A stretch of 5,083 nt of DNA from Chloroflexota bacterium (GCA_016193545.1 JACPSA010000137.1:1-5083), one strand, 5' to 3'; positions 1-5,083 are shown, counted from the stretch's first letter. Numbers and translations are program-made. The notes: generated by a model from the letters alone, not told the origin.

Positions 1-321
1 GCAATCGTGGTTCCCCTGGAGAGTTCCCAGGCAACCACCCCTAGAGATGTTGTTGAGGAAAATGTGGCGGAGATTAAGGAGTCAGCCAACCGGTTCGGGC
101 AGGGAGTCCGCTCTGCCTTTGTTAAAGAAGGTGACTCAGAGCCAGTATCTAAAGCGCGGCACCACAGCAGCAGTATCCTCGGTATCATTCTCATTCTTCT
201 TGGTGTCTTTTTCCTGTTAGGGAGTTTTAAGCTTTTGTGGTGGCTGCGGTGGGCTTATCTCTGGCCGCTTATTCTGATTGCCATCGGGCTGGTAGTAATA
301 TTGAGTACCCGGAGGAAATAG
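1..321 (+). CDS. PspC/LiaI-type membrane protein, 3' portion (5' end outside window)
   Basis: The reading frame is open from base 1, so the true start is very probably upstream; the GTG at 7 has no ribosome binding site in view. The first residues, AIVVPLESS, resemble the end of the membrane helix of a PspC domain, which typically finishes with a W-x-I-V-P-E/L-type sequence. A charged, soluble linker of about 45 residues follows. Two hydrophobic helices then occur (SILGIILILLGVFFLLG and YLWPLILIAIGLVVIL), separated by a Trp-rich turn and ended by a basic STRRK tail. This is the LiaI/LiaF-like (DUF5668) transmembrane pattern. Such PspC-plus-LiaI proteins are associated with envelope-stress sensing. 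That role is inferred from the family and is not shown here. The stop is followed two bases later by the start of a related gene, so the two are surely cotranscribed. Confidence 0.72.
   Translation, partial: AIVVPLESSQATTPRDVVEENVAEIKESANRFGQGVRSAFVKEGDSEPVSKARHHSSSILGIILILLGVFFLLGSFKLLWWLRWAYLWPLILIAIGLVVILSTRRK
311..316 (+). promoter_or_regulatory. Shine-Dalgarno that fixes the start of the second membrane gene
   Basis: GGAGGA lies inside the last codons of the upstream gene, 7 bases before the ATG at 324. The same frame is open from 237, but no comparable ribosome binding site precedes the ATG at 237, which lies inside the upstream gene. This makes 324 the supported start. Confidence 0.8.
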
Positions 322-323
322 CT

Positions 324-605
324 ATGTCAGAAGGTAAGCAGGCAGTAGAACACTCCGTGCCGGTAGGGGGTATCTTCCTGCTCTTTCTGGGGGTGGTGTT
401 TCTGCTGCAGAGCTTGAATGTCCTGCCTTGGGGTCTCTGGGGAAACCTGTGGCAGTTCTGGCCGGCGCTGATAATTGCTGCCGGACTTGGTATCCTGCTC
501 AGGCATAGTAATGTCTGGATGGTGAGCCTGCTGATTCTGGTATTATTCTTTGCTTGCCTCGGTATCGCCATCTGGCAATATGGCTCATTTTCAGTAATGG
601 GATAG
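324..605 (+). CDS. Small LiaI/LiaF-like (DUF5668-type) membrane protein
   Basis: A 93-residue protein starting at ATG 324 after a strong GGAGGA site. After a short polar N-terminus (about residues 1-12) come three hydrophobic segments: about 14-31 (GGIFLLFLGVVFLLQSL), 43-59 (WQFWPALIIAAGLGILL) and 64-84 (VWMVSLLILVLFFACLG). The first two, with the intervening Leu/Trp-rich turn, repeat the helix-turn-helix layout at the C-terminus of the preceding gene (G-I-x-L/I-x-L-G-V-x-F-L-L, then W-P-x-L-I-x-A/I-x-G-L). The two genes therefore look like tandem paralogues that could act as partners in the membrane. A role in envelope stress is inferred only from the family. The stop codon coincides with the point where homology of the opposite-strand HARE relic ends, so the last few residues could have been altered by a rearrangement. 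Confidence 0.75.
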   Translation: MSEGKQAVEHSVPVGGIFLLFLGVVFLLQSLNVLPWGLWGNLWQFWPALIIAAGLGILLRHSNVWMVSLLILVLFFACLGIAIWQYGSFSVMG

Positions 606-1038
606 TATCCTCGACCTCATTCCTATTATTTCCAATCTCAATTAACATCCCTTGAATCTTTGCGTGCAACCGGTCCTTCTTTTCAGCCTCTGCTTTTGGT
701 GCGGTTATTTTGGGTAGTTTTTCAAGATATTCTGTTAAAGCATAAACACCTAAACCGATTCTCGTAAATCTAGGGTCTCTCTACACTCTTTCCTGAATTG
801 TCTTAAAAGGGGTCTGTCCAGTTAAAGTACGATATTGTACGATTTCCTTGTATATTTTCTTCAGAGGCGCAACATAGTTATTCTTCAATAATACTTTTTC
901 AATACTTGTCATTTTCCTCTGGAGATGTTGTTCAAGCTTCTCTTTACTCATCATTATCCAGTTATTTGGATTCTCCTCATCTTCTCTCAACCATACGTCG
1001 TGCTTATTAATAATGGAAACGCCATATAATTTAGTCAT
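604..1038 (-). pseudogene. Decayed HARE-HTH domain gene: in-frame amber stop and truncated 3' end
   Basis: From ATG at 1038, preceded by GGAGAG about 8 bases upstream, an 85-codon frame runs to TAG at 781-783. Residues from about 43 (MTSIEKVLLKN, then KKIYKEI, TPFKTIQERV) match the pattern of a HARE-HTH (HB1/ASXL/restriction endonuclease) winged helix. The wing and C-terminal part lie just after the TAG in the same frame: RDPRFTRIGLGVYALTEYL. A single C-to-T change in a Gln codon (CAG to TAG) would explain the break. The frame continues through a Lys/Glu-rich stretch to MLIEIGN and NEVEDT, ending at 604. From memory, relatives continue past this point with a nuclease-like domain, absent here, so the gene seems truncated at its 3' end as well. 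Bases 841-960 are about 30-35% G+C by hand count, against about 63% at 1141-1200, which suggests foreign origin. A short functional 85-residue protein cannot be excluded. Confidence 0.68.
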
Positions 1039-1090
1039 CTTGTAGACTCTCCATATTCTTTCCTATCCTACCATCCCACCCCCCAAGTTT

Positions 1091-2002
1091 CTAGCCAATC
1101 TTTTCCAGCGCCTGCGCCAAATCAGTCGGTAGTTCTGACTGGAACTCGACATACTGGCCGGTGGAGGGCAGCTTGAAGCCCAGGCGGGAGGCATGGACAA
1201 ACTGCCGTGACAGATAGGGTGACTTGACGCCATACACGGCATCACCCAGCACCGGATAGCCGATGGCCGCCAGATGGACGCGTATCTGGTGAGTGCGCCC
1301 GGTCTCCGGCCTGACCTCAAGCAGAGTATATTTATCGATATATTTAACGACATGGTACTGAGTCCGGGCTTGCCGGCCCTTGTCCTCAGCCACCACCGCC
1401 ATACGCTCCCGGTGTCGGCGGTCGCGCCCCACCGGCGCCTCGATAGCACCGTCCTCCGGCATCAGCCTCCCCTTGACCAGCACGGAATAGACCTTTATCA
1501 CCGAACGGGCTTTAAACTGCTCCGCCAGATTCAGGTGAGCGGCGCTATTCTTGGCGACCACCATCACTCCAGAAGTATCCCTGTCCAGCCGGTGCACAAT
1601 ACCAGGACGACGCCAATCATCCGTTTCCGGCAAGCTGGCTAAATGGGACAGGATAGCGTTGACCAGAGTATGAGACGGGTGCCCCGGCGCCGGGTGGACC
1701 GTCAGCCCCGCCGGCTTATCGATAACCAGCAGGTCATCATCTTCATAGAGAATATTTAAGAGTATAGCCTCAGGCTGTAAAGTACTGGGGGCGGGAGGAG
1801 ACAGGCTAACAGTTATCCTATCACCGACATTAAGTTTGAGTCCCGCCCTGGCAATAGCATCGTTAACCGTAATATTGCCATCGGCAATCAGCTTTTGAAC
1901 CTGCGTGCGGGAGATTTCCGGTAAGCGCTCGCTGACATACTTATCAAGGCGGGCCCCCGGCTTATCGACAACCAGGCGGGATACCCTAATACTACCTGCC
2001 AA
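1091..2002 (-). CDS. rluD: RluA/RluD-family rRNA pseudouridine synthase
   Basis: A 303-residue protein with the usual length and layout of RluD-type enzymes, which convert specific uridines of large-subunit rRNA to pseudouridine. Residues about 17-66 are an S4 RNA-binding domain (ARLDKYVSERLP, then SRTQVQKLIADGNITVN). The catalytic domain follows: LLVIDKPAGLTVHP (91-104), HRLDRDTSG (137-145) with the catalytic Asp at 140, the conserved Tyr of KVYSVLVKG at 172, and ETGRTHQIRVHL (233-244) followed by LGD (252-254). The start is TTG at 2002: an in-frame TGA lies just upstream, no ATG or GTG is available nearby, and GAGGAA sits about 5 bases before the TTG. It is the last intact gene of the minus-strand operon, 41 bases after lspA. 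The exact target uridines cannot be read from sequence; RluD, RluC and RluA relatives share these motifs. Confidence 0.95.
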   Translation of the reverse strand: MAGSIRVSRLVVDKPGARLDKYVSERLPEISRTQVQKLIADGNITVNDAIARAGLKLNVGDRITVSLSPPAPSTLQPEAILLNILYEDDDLLVIDKPAGLTVHPAPGHPSHTLVNAILSHLASLPETDDWRRPGIVHRLDRDTSGVMVVAKNSAAHLNLAEQFKARSVIKVYSVLVKGRLMPEDGAIEAPVGRDRRHRERMAVVAEDKGRQARTQYHVVKYIDKYTLLEVRPETGRTHQIRVHLAAIGYPVLGDAVYGVKSPYLSRQFVHASRLGFKLPSTGQYVEFQSELPTDLAQALEKIG

Positions 2003-2043
2003 AATCGTTCCTCACCGGTCCAGTCGAAGACTCTTCGAGCTGG

Positions 2044-2538
2044 TTAAGCCCGGACTCTCGTAGCCAGACGGAGAGAGTAAGCAAACAGGATAACCCCGAT
2101 GACTATCGCCGAATCGGCAATGTTAAACGCCGGCCAGATACCGATATCGATGAAGTCGGTGACATAGCCCAAACGCAGCCGGTCAGTCAGGTTACCGATT
2201 GTTCCACCCAGAATTAAACCGAGGGCAAACCCTGTCAACCAGTCATTCAAAACAGAGAAATGGTGAGAAAAAAAGAAGACCAGAAGTAAAATAGTGCCGA
2301 TACCAACCAGAGCAACCAGGGTTAGCAGGAATGACTGACCTTGAAATAAACCGAAAGCCGCCCCGCTATTATGGGCATGGGTTAACTGAAACAGGCCCGT
2401 CGCCGGTAATGATTGCCCTACAACCAGATTGGACCTTATCCAGAGCTTACTGAGCTGGTCAGCCGCTACCACCAGCAAGGCAGTAAGGGCAAAGACCACG
2501 TTCCGCCATTTACCCAGTGGATGACCTGCCCTTTTCAT
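2044..2538 (-). CDS. lspA: Lipoprotein signal peptidase (signal peptidase II)
   Basis: A 164-residue integral membrane aspartyl protease, normal for the family, which removes the signal peptide from diacylglyceryl-modified prolipoproteins. Four membrane helices are visible at about 13-30, 68-90, 101-115 and 135-157. The conserved family boxes are present: ADQLSKLWI (26-34), HNSGAAFGLF (56-65), GGTIGNLTDRLRLGYVTDFI (111-130) and FNIADSAI (138-145). The catalytic aspartates are D119 (NLTDR) and D142 (FNIAD), so the enzyme should be active. The ATG at 2538 has AAGGA four bases upstream. Its first 29 bases overlap the end of the TraR/DksA-type gene in another frame, which points to translational coupling and a shared transcript. 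Confidence 0.96.
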   Translation of the reverse strand: MKRAGHPLGKWRNVVFALTALLVVAADQLSKLWIRSNLVVGQSLPATGLFQLTHAHNSGAAFGLFQGQSFLLTLVALVGIGTILLLVFFFSHHFSVLNDWLTGFALGLILGGTIGNLTDRLRLGYVTDFIDIGIWPAFNIADSAIVIGVILFAYSLRLATRVRA

Positions 2539-2881
2539 TCTTTCCTTTACATTCCATACACAGGGTCGCCTGAGGCAGTACTTCCAGCCGGGCCGGGTCT
2601 ATCGGTTTGCCACAATTGTCACACAAGCCATAGGTACCCTCTTCAAATTTATGCAAAGCATGCTCTACTGCCGCCAGGTGGTCTTTTGTCTGTTTCTCCA
2701 CAGCCAGCCTCTTCTCCAGTTCAAAGCTCTCAGTAGCCTCTTCCTCCCTCTTACCAAAAGGACTACCCTCCCGCCTCACTTCATCAGGCCGGCCAGCAGC
2801 TTGCAGTTGCTCCAGGTCTCCGAGTAAATGCTTCTTCTCATCCTCCAAACGTAAGCGAAGGTGACTAAACTTAGTACTCAC
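2510..2881 (-). CDS. TraR/DksA-family C4 zinc-finger protein
   Basis: About 123 residues from GTG 2881, or 128 from ATG 2896. The GTG is preferred because GGAGGA lies 6 bases before it, while the ATG has only a poorly spaced AGGTGG. Numbered from the ATG, residues 10-85 are strongly charged and predicted helical (coiled-coil-like), including the family box EEEATESFELEKRLA. Residues 86-117 form the zinc finger: C92-x2-C95, 17 residues, C113-x2-C116, within EGTYGLCDNCGKPIDPARLE and LPQATLCMEC. DksA relatives enter the RNA polymerase secondary channel, but the DxxDxA coiled-coil-tip motif of E. coli DksA is not present. Direct polymerase control is therefore uncertain. It is the first intact gene of the minus-strand operon and overlaps lspA. 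Confidence 0.92.
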   Translation of the reverse strand: MSTKFSHLRLRLEDEKKHLLGDLEQLQAAGRPDEVRREGSPFGKREEEATESFELEKRLAVEKQTKDHLAAVEHALHKFEEGTYGLCDNCGKPIDPARLEVLPQATLCMECKGKNEKGRSSTG

Positions 2882-2887
2882 TTGTTC

Positions 2888-2893
2888 TCCTCC
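2888..2893 (-). promoter_or_regulatory. Shine-Dalgarno deciding the start of the TraR/DksA-type gene
   Basis: On the minus strand, GGAGGA ends 6 bases before GTG 2881. It would itself be codons 2-3 if translation began at ATG 2896. Its ideal spacing argues for the GTG start. Confidence 0.65.
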
Positions 2894-2959
2894 CATCCAC
2901 CTGTCAACTTGGCATGAACTCTTTTCGATTTGCCTGGTCTGGATGCTGACAGGTAAGCT

Positions 2960-2990
2960 AATATATTTTAAGTGTTACCTTAGAGAGCAA
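2960..2990 (-). promoter_or_regulatory. Weak candidate promoter for the dksA-like/lspA/rluD operon
   Basis: Reading leftward, TTGCTC (2985-2990) is followed after 19 bases by TATATT (2960-2965). The -10 matches five of six consensus positions, but the spacer is long and the -35 is only fair. Its support is position: it falls in the A+T-rich gap just upstream of the operon and downstream of the DUF72 relic. Confidence 0.3.
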
Positions 2991-3005
2991 TAGTGATTGA
3001 ACAGA

Positions 3006-3150
3006 TTAGTCCAGCATCGCCCGCAGTTGACGGATGGTACCGACTGCCTGACCACGCCAGTGATTATTGGCGAAGATGAAGGTCTTCTCAGCGATACTGT
3101 CCAGCTGGCGAATCCTGCTAAAACCGAAAGTGCCAAAGTATATCATATCT
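3006..3150 (-). pseudogene. Relic of the 3' end of a DUF72-like gene
   Basis: The last 36 codons before TAA at 3006-3008 read RIRQLDSIAEKTFIFANNH followed by WRGQAVGTIRQLRAMLD. This resembles the C-terminus of DUF72 (YecE-like) proteins, which characteristically end with an aromatic-F/A-N-N-H-x-x-G-x-A sequence and a Q-L-x-x-x-L helix. Full proteins of that family are about 240-300 residues. Here the similarity fades above about 3120, and further up the frame runs into the palindromic repeat. A fragment reading RYDIL occurs in another frame at 3136-3150 and could be a frameshifted remnant of the family's RYDYLY-like motif. No start or ribosome binding site suits a short gene. The family assignment is from motif memory, and the function of DUF72 is not established. 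Confidence 0.55.
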
Positions 3151-3200
3151 TCAACTATATCTTCAAAGAAACCGTTTATTAACCTTAAAAACTCCCCTGT

Positions 3201-3310
3201 GTCATTGCGAGCGAAGCGAAGCAATCCGTTTCTGGGACTGGATTCGGATTGCCTCGGGCTCTCGCCTGCCAGAGAACCTGTTCGGCGAGCAGGTCGCCCC
3301 TCGCAATGAC
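3201..3310. repeat. 110-base composite palindromic repeat with 11-base terminal inverted repeats
   Basis: The ends GTCATTGCGAG (3201-3211) and CTCGCAATGAC (3300-3310) are perfect inverted copies. Inside are further inverted pairs: GCAATCCG (3221-3228) with CGGATTGC (3245-3252), CTCGCC (3261-3266) with GGCGAG (3284-3289), and ACCTG (3276-3280) with CAGGT (3290-3294). The purine-rich GAGCGAAGCGAAGC unit near the left end is typical of dispersed intergenic repeats with this terminal motif that I recall from several bacterial lineages. No transposase is encoded and no clear target duplication flanks it. It could be a MITE-like or REP-like element. Open frames crossing it on either strand are by-products of the palindromes. 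Confidence 0.8.
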
Positions 3311-3428
3311 GGTACCTTAGTAAACAATATATCTTCAATGTATACTATTTAGTCCGCTTTAGCAACCGCCACCGCACGGCTTATTTTCATAGGTAAGTAA
3401 CAGAGCCTATCCTCTTCACTGGAACAGG

Positions 3429-3457
3429 TTGCCCCTTAAGCTGATATACCCTATAAT
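3429..3457 (+). promoter_or_regulatory. Sigma70-type promoter of pyrD
   Basis: TTGCCC (3429-3434) is followed after exactly 17 bases by a perfect TATAAT (3452-3457). Transcription would begin near 3464, leaving a leader of only about 16 bases that contains the purine-rich AGGAGAGAG ribosome binding site. So short a leader leaves no room for an attenuator or riboswitch. Confidence 0.75.
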
Positions 3458-3479
3458 CTTCAGAGGAGAGAGAAAGAAA

Positions 3480-4403
3480 GTGAACCTTACAGTCCAACTA
3501 GCCCCCAAACACCCGCGGGGGCTATTGCTACGCAACCCGGTAATGACCGCCTCCGGCACATTTGGCTACGGCACCGAATACAGCCACCTGATTGATATTC
3601 AAAAGCTGGGGGCTATCGTCTGCAAAGGGACTACCATGAAACCCAGGGACGGTAACCCTCAGCCGAGATTAGCCGAGACAGCCAGTGGCTTGCTCAACTC
3701 AATCGGACTGCAGAATATCGGCGTTGACGCTTTAATTAAAGAGAAGGCACCAATCTGGTCGAAATGGACTGTGCCAGTAATCGTCAATATTGCCGGCGAG
3801 AGCGTTGACGATTACGCCCAACTAGCCCACCGGCTTGACGGCATCAGCGGAGTGAGTGCTATTGAAGTGAACATCAGCTGCCCTAATGTCAGTGCCGGTG
3901 GTGCCGAGTTTGGAGCCAATCCGGGTTCCGCCTCTGAGGTCACAGCCGCCGTCAGAAAAGCCACCTCCCTGCCGGTACTGGTCAAATTGACCCCCAACAC
4001 CGGTGATATCGCCAGAGTAGCCGTAGCCGTAGCTGAAGCCGGTGCTGATGCTGTCTCTCTCATTAACACCCTGAAGGGTATGACGATAGATATCAACCAG
4101 CGTAAGCCCACATTAGGCAACACGACCGGCGGACTATCCGGGCCAGCCATAAAACCGGTGGCACTCTACATGGTATATGAGGTCGCCGGTACTCTGGACA
4201 TACCAGTCATTGGCTGCGGCGGCATCACTACCGCAGCGGATGCCCTGGAGTTCATTATGGCCGGAGCCAGTGCTATCCAGATAGGCACGGCTGGCTTTAA
4301 CAACCCTCAGGCTCACCTTGACGTGTTGGCCGGAATCGAGCAGTTTCTCCAAAAAGAGAAAATCAATAATCTAACCGAGCTTATTGGCGTGGCACGGCAT
4401 TAG
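3480..4403 (+). CDS. pyrD: Dihydroorotate dehydrogenase, class 1 (1B type, catalytic subunit)
   Basis: A 307-residue FMN-binding TIM-barrel enzyme that oxidises dihydroorotate to orotate in pyrimidine synthesis. Visible boxes: TASGTFGYGTEY (23-34), GAIVCKGTTMKPRDGNPQPR (44-63, Lys49), GLLNSIGLQNIG (70-81), VNIAGES (102-108), EVNISCPN (129-136) with the class 1 catalytic base Cys134, VLVKLTPN (166-173, Lys169), SLINTLKGM (193-201), GGLSGPAIKP (217-226), VIGCGGI (243-249) and AIQIGTA (265-271). The NSIGLQN-type motif and length fit class 1B (NAD-linked) enzymes, which pair with the electron-transfer subunit PyrK. No pyrK is in the window, so the partner must lie elsewhere. The GTG at 3480 is preferred over a TTG at 3429, because that TTG is the -35 box of the promoter and GAGAG lies 7 bases before the GTG. 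The gene diverges from the minus-strand operon. Confidence 0.95.
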   Translation: MNLTVQLAPKHPRGLLLRNPVMTASGTFGYGTEYSHLIDIQKLGAIVCKGTTMKPRDGNPQPRLAETASGLLNSIGLQNIGVDALIKEKAPIWSKWTVPVIVNIAGESVDDYAQLAHRLDGISGVSAIEVNISCPNVSAGGAEFGANPGSASEVTAAVRKATSLPVLVKLTPNTGDIARVAVAVAEAGADAVSLINTLKGMTIDINQRKPTLGNTTGGLSGPAIKPVALYMVYEVAGTLDIPVIGCGGITTAADALEFIMAGASAIQIGTAGFNNPQAHLDVLAGIEQFLQKEKINNLTELIGVARH

Positions 4404-4431
4404 ATGAACGGTCTAGAAAACTGGAAGGGAC

Positions 4432-4460
4432 TTGACAGCAGCGCAATGACATACGATAAT
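4432..4460 (+). promoter_or_regulatory. Near-consensus sigma70-type promoter of the ZIP transporter gene
   Basis: A perfect TTGACA (4432-4437), a 17-base spacer, and GATAAT (4455-4460), five of six to consensus. It starts 29 bases after the pyrD stop and predicts transcription from about 4467. This gives a leader of about 55 bases before the ATG at 4523 and would let the transporter be expressed apart from pyrD. No clear metal-repressor palindrome is visible around it. Confidence 0.75.
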
Positions 4461-4522
4461 CGCCTCATTACCAGTCGAGTCTGGGGGACAGTGTATTATC
4501 CAAGGGGAGTTCTTTATCTGAG

Positions 4523-5083
4523 ATGGCAATAATACTGGCTTTTGTAGCGGGATTGACTGATTTGATAGGTGGATTCGCCCCGTTTTTCCCGCGTCTGAAG
4601 TTCATCAGCACCCGTTATGTTCTTGCCTTTGCCAGCGGGACGGTTATTTCTGCGGCCTTCTTTGAACTCCTACCAGAAGCCAACATCGAAGCTAACTGGG
4701 CTCTGGTTGGTATCGGATTCTTCGTTATGTACCTTATCGATAAAGGTTTGTCACTACACCAATGTGGTGAAAGTGAGTGCGAAATAACCGGAGTTAGCTG
4801 GATTACCGTCTTGGGTATGGCTTCGGACAACATTATCGATGGGGCTGGCATTGCCGTTGCTTATCTCACAGACCCTCGCTTGGGCTTCCTGGTGACTCTG
4901 GCTGTCGTTGCGCATGAGATACCTCAGGGCTATACTACGACGCTGGTCATGAAGAGTCAAAATTATCGACTCAGCCGCATAATAGGCATGCTGCTACTAG
5001 CGGCTATCATGTATCCGATTGGAGCGGCCCTGGGTAGCCTCATACCGGAATCAGTCCATCAAGCAGCCATTGGTTTCGTCGCC
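4523..5083 (+). CDS. ZIP-family metal transporter, 5' portion (3' end outside window)
   Basis: The first 187 residues are present and the frame is open at the window end. ZIP proteins move divalent metals such as Zn or Fe into the cytoplasm through eight helices. Visible are TM1 (2-18), TM2 with FASGTVISAAFFELLPEA (36-53), TM3 (57-73), a short loop with H79, C81 and C86 (HQCGESEC) that could bind metal, TM4 with SDNIIDGAGIAVAY (101-114), TM5 with VVAHEIPQG (128-136) and TM6 (154-173). The TM4 motif is normally HNxxDG or HNxPEG, but here the first His is Asp102. The TM5 motif is HEIPQG (131-136), without the Glu of HEIPEG or HEIPQE. The fold is clear, but metal choice may differ. ATG 4523 is the only good start in this frame. 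AAGGGGAG lies upstream at somewhat long spacing (about 13 bases). Confidence 0.88.
   Translation, partial: MAIILAFVAGLTDLIGGFAPFFPRLKFISTRYVLAFASGTVISAAFFELLPEANIEANWALVGIGFFVMYLIDKGLSLHQCGESECEITGVSWITVLGMASDNIIDGAGIAVAYLTDPRLGFLVTLAVVAHEIPQGYTTTLVMKSQNYRLSRIIGMLLLAAIMYPIGAALGSLIPESVHQAAIGFVA

Noticed and set aside
781..783. TAG as a recoded sense codon (pyrrolysine or suppression) in the HARE gene
   Set aside because: TAG ends both membrane genes, the pseudouridine synthase gene and pyrD in this window, and the gene is also truncated, so simple decay is likelier.
1063..1642. Overlapping frames on both strands within the pseudouridine synthase gene
   Set aside because: They are shadows of a strongly supported G+C-rich coding region and show no recognisable domain.
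2413..2736. A 107-residue plus-strand frame antisense to lspA and the DksA-type gene
   Set aside because: Its protein shows no family features, while the opposite strand carries two clear genes.
3067..3309. An 80-residue plus-strand frame
   Set aside because: It is antisense to the DUF72 relic and then crosses the repeat; its sequence is explained by those two features.
3006..3338. A 110-residue minus-strand frame as an intact gene
   Set aside because: Its N-terminal half is translation of the palindromic repeat and only the C-terminal part resembles a protein family; there is no ribosome binding site.
3429..3479. TTG at 3429 as the pyrD start
   Set aside because: It coincides with the -35 box, would add 17 residues not typical of PyrD, and has no ribosome binding site.
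4404..4522. Metal-responsive operator or riboswitch in the ZIP leader
   Set aside because: Only short, imperfect palindromes such as CCAG/CTGG near 4471-4484 are visible, which is not enough to call a regulatory site.

Overview
This window looks like chromosomal DNA from a mesophilic bacterium of moderate G+C content. The most likely source is an uncultured member of the Chloroflexota (Dehalococcoidia-like). That is an inference from gene style: a PspC/LiaI-type membrane protein pair, a TraR/DksA-lspA-rluD run, a class 1B-type PyrD, and a palindromic repeat ending in GTCATTGCGAG/CTCGCAATGAC. No rRNA or other marker gene is present to confirm it.

Layout. Positions 1-605 (+) hold two tandem small membrane proteins of the PspC/LiaI-LiaF type; the first is cut by the window edge. 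Positions 604-1038 (-) hold an A+T-rich decayed gene whose N-terminal half is a HARE-type winged-helix domain. It is interrupted by an in-frame TAG, and its far end stops abruptly at the 3' end of the second membrane gene. Positions 1091-2881 (-) form a compact housekeeping operon, read leftward: a TraR/DksA-family zinc-finger protein, lspA (overlapping it by 29 bases) and an rluD-type pseudouridine synthase with a TTG start. Positions 3006-3150 (-) are the decayed 3' end of a DUF72-like gene. Positions 3201-3310 are a 110-base palindromic repeat. Positions 3429-4403 (+) hold a sigma70-type promoter and pyrD. Positions 4432-5083 (+) hold a second, near-consensus promoter and the first 187 codons of a ZIP-family metal transporter, cut by the window end.

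How the genes relate. The minus-strand operon combines a putative transcription regulator, lipoprotein maturation (LspA) and rRNA modification (an RluD-type enzyme). pyrD and the ZIP gene diverge from it, and each has its own promoter. Between these conserved blocks lie two gene relics (HARE and DUF72) and a repeat, so the boundaries of the conserved blocks appear to be where rearrangement and decay have collected. I see no CRISPR array, tRNA, rRNA, intact transposase or convincing intrinsic terminator. The most interesting points are the interrupted, truncated HARE gene, the altered metal-ligand motifs of the ZIP protein, and the composite palindromic repeat.
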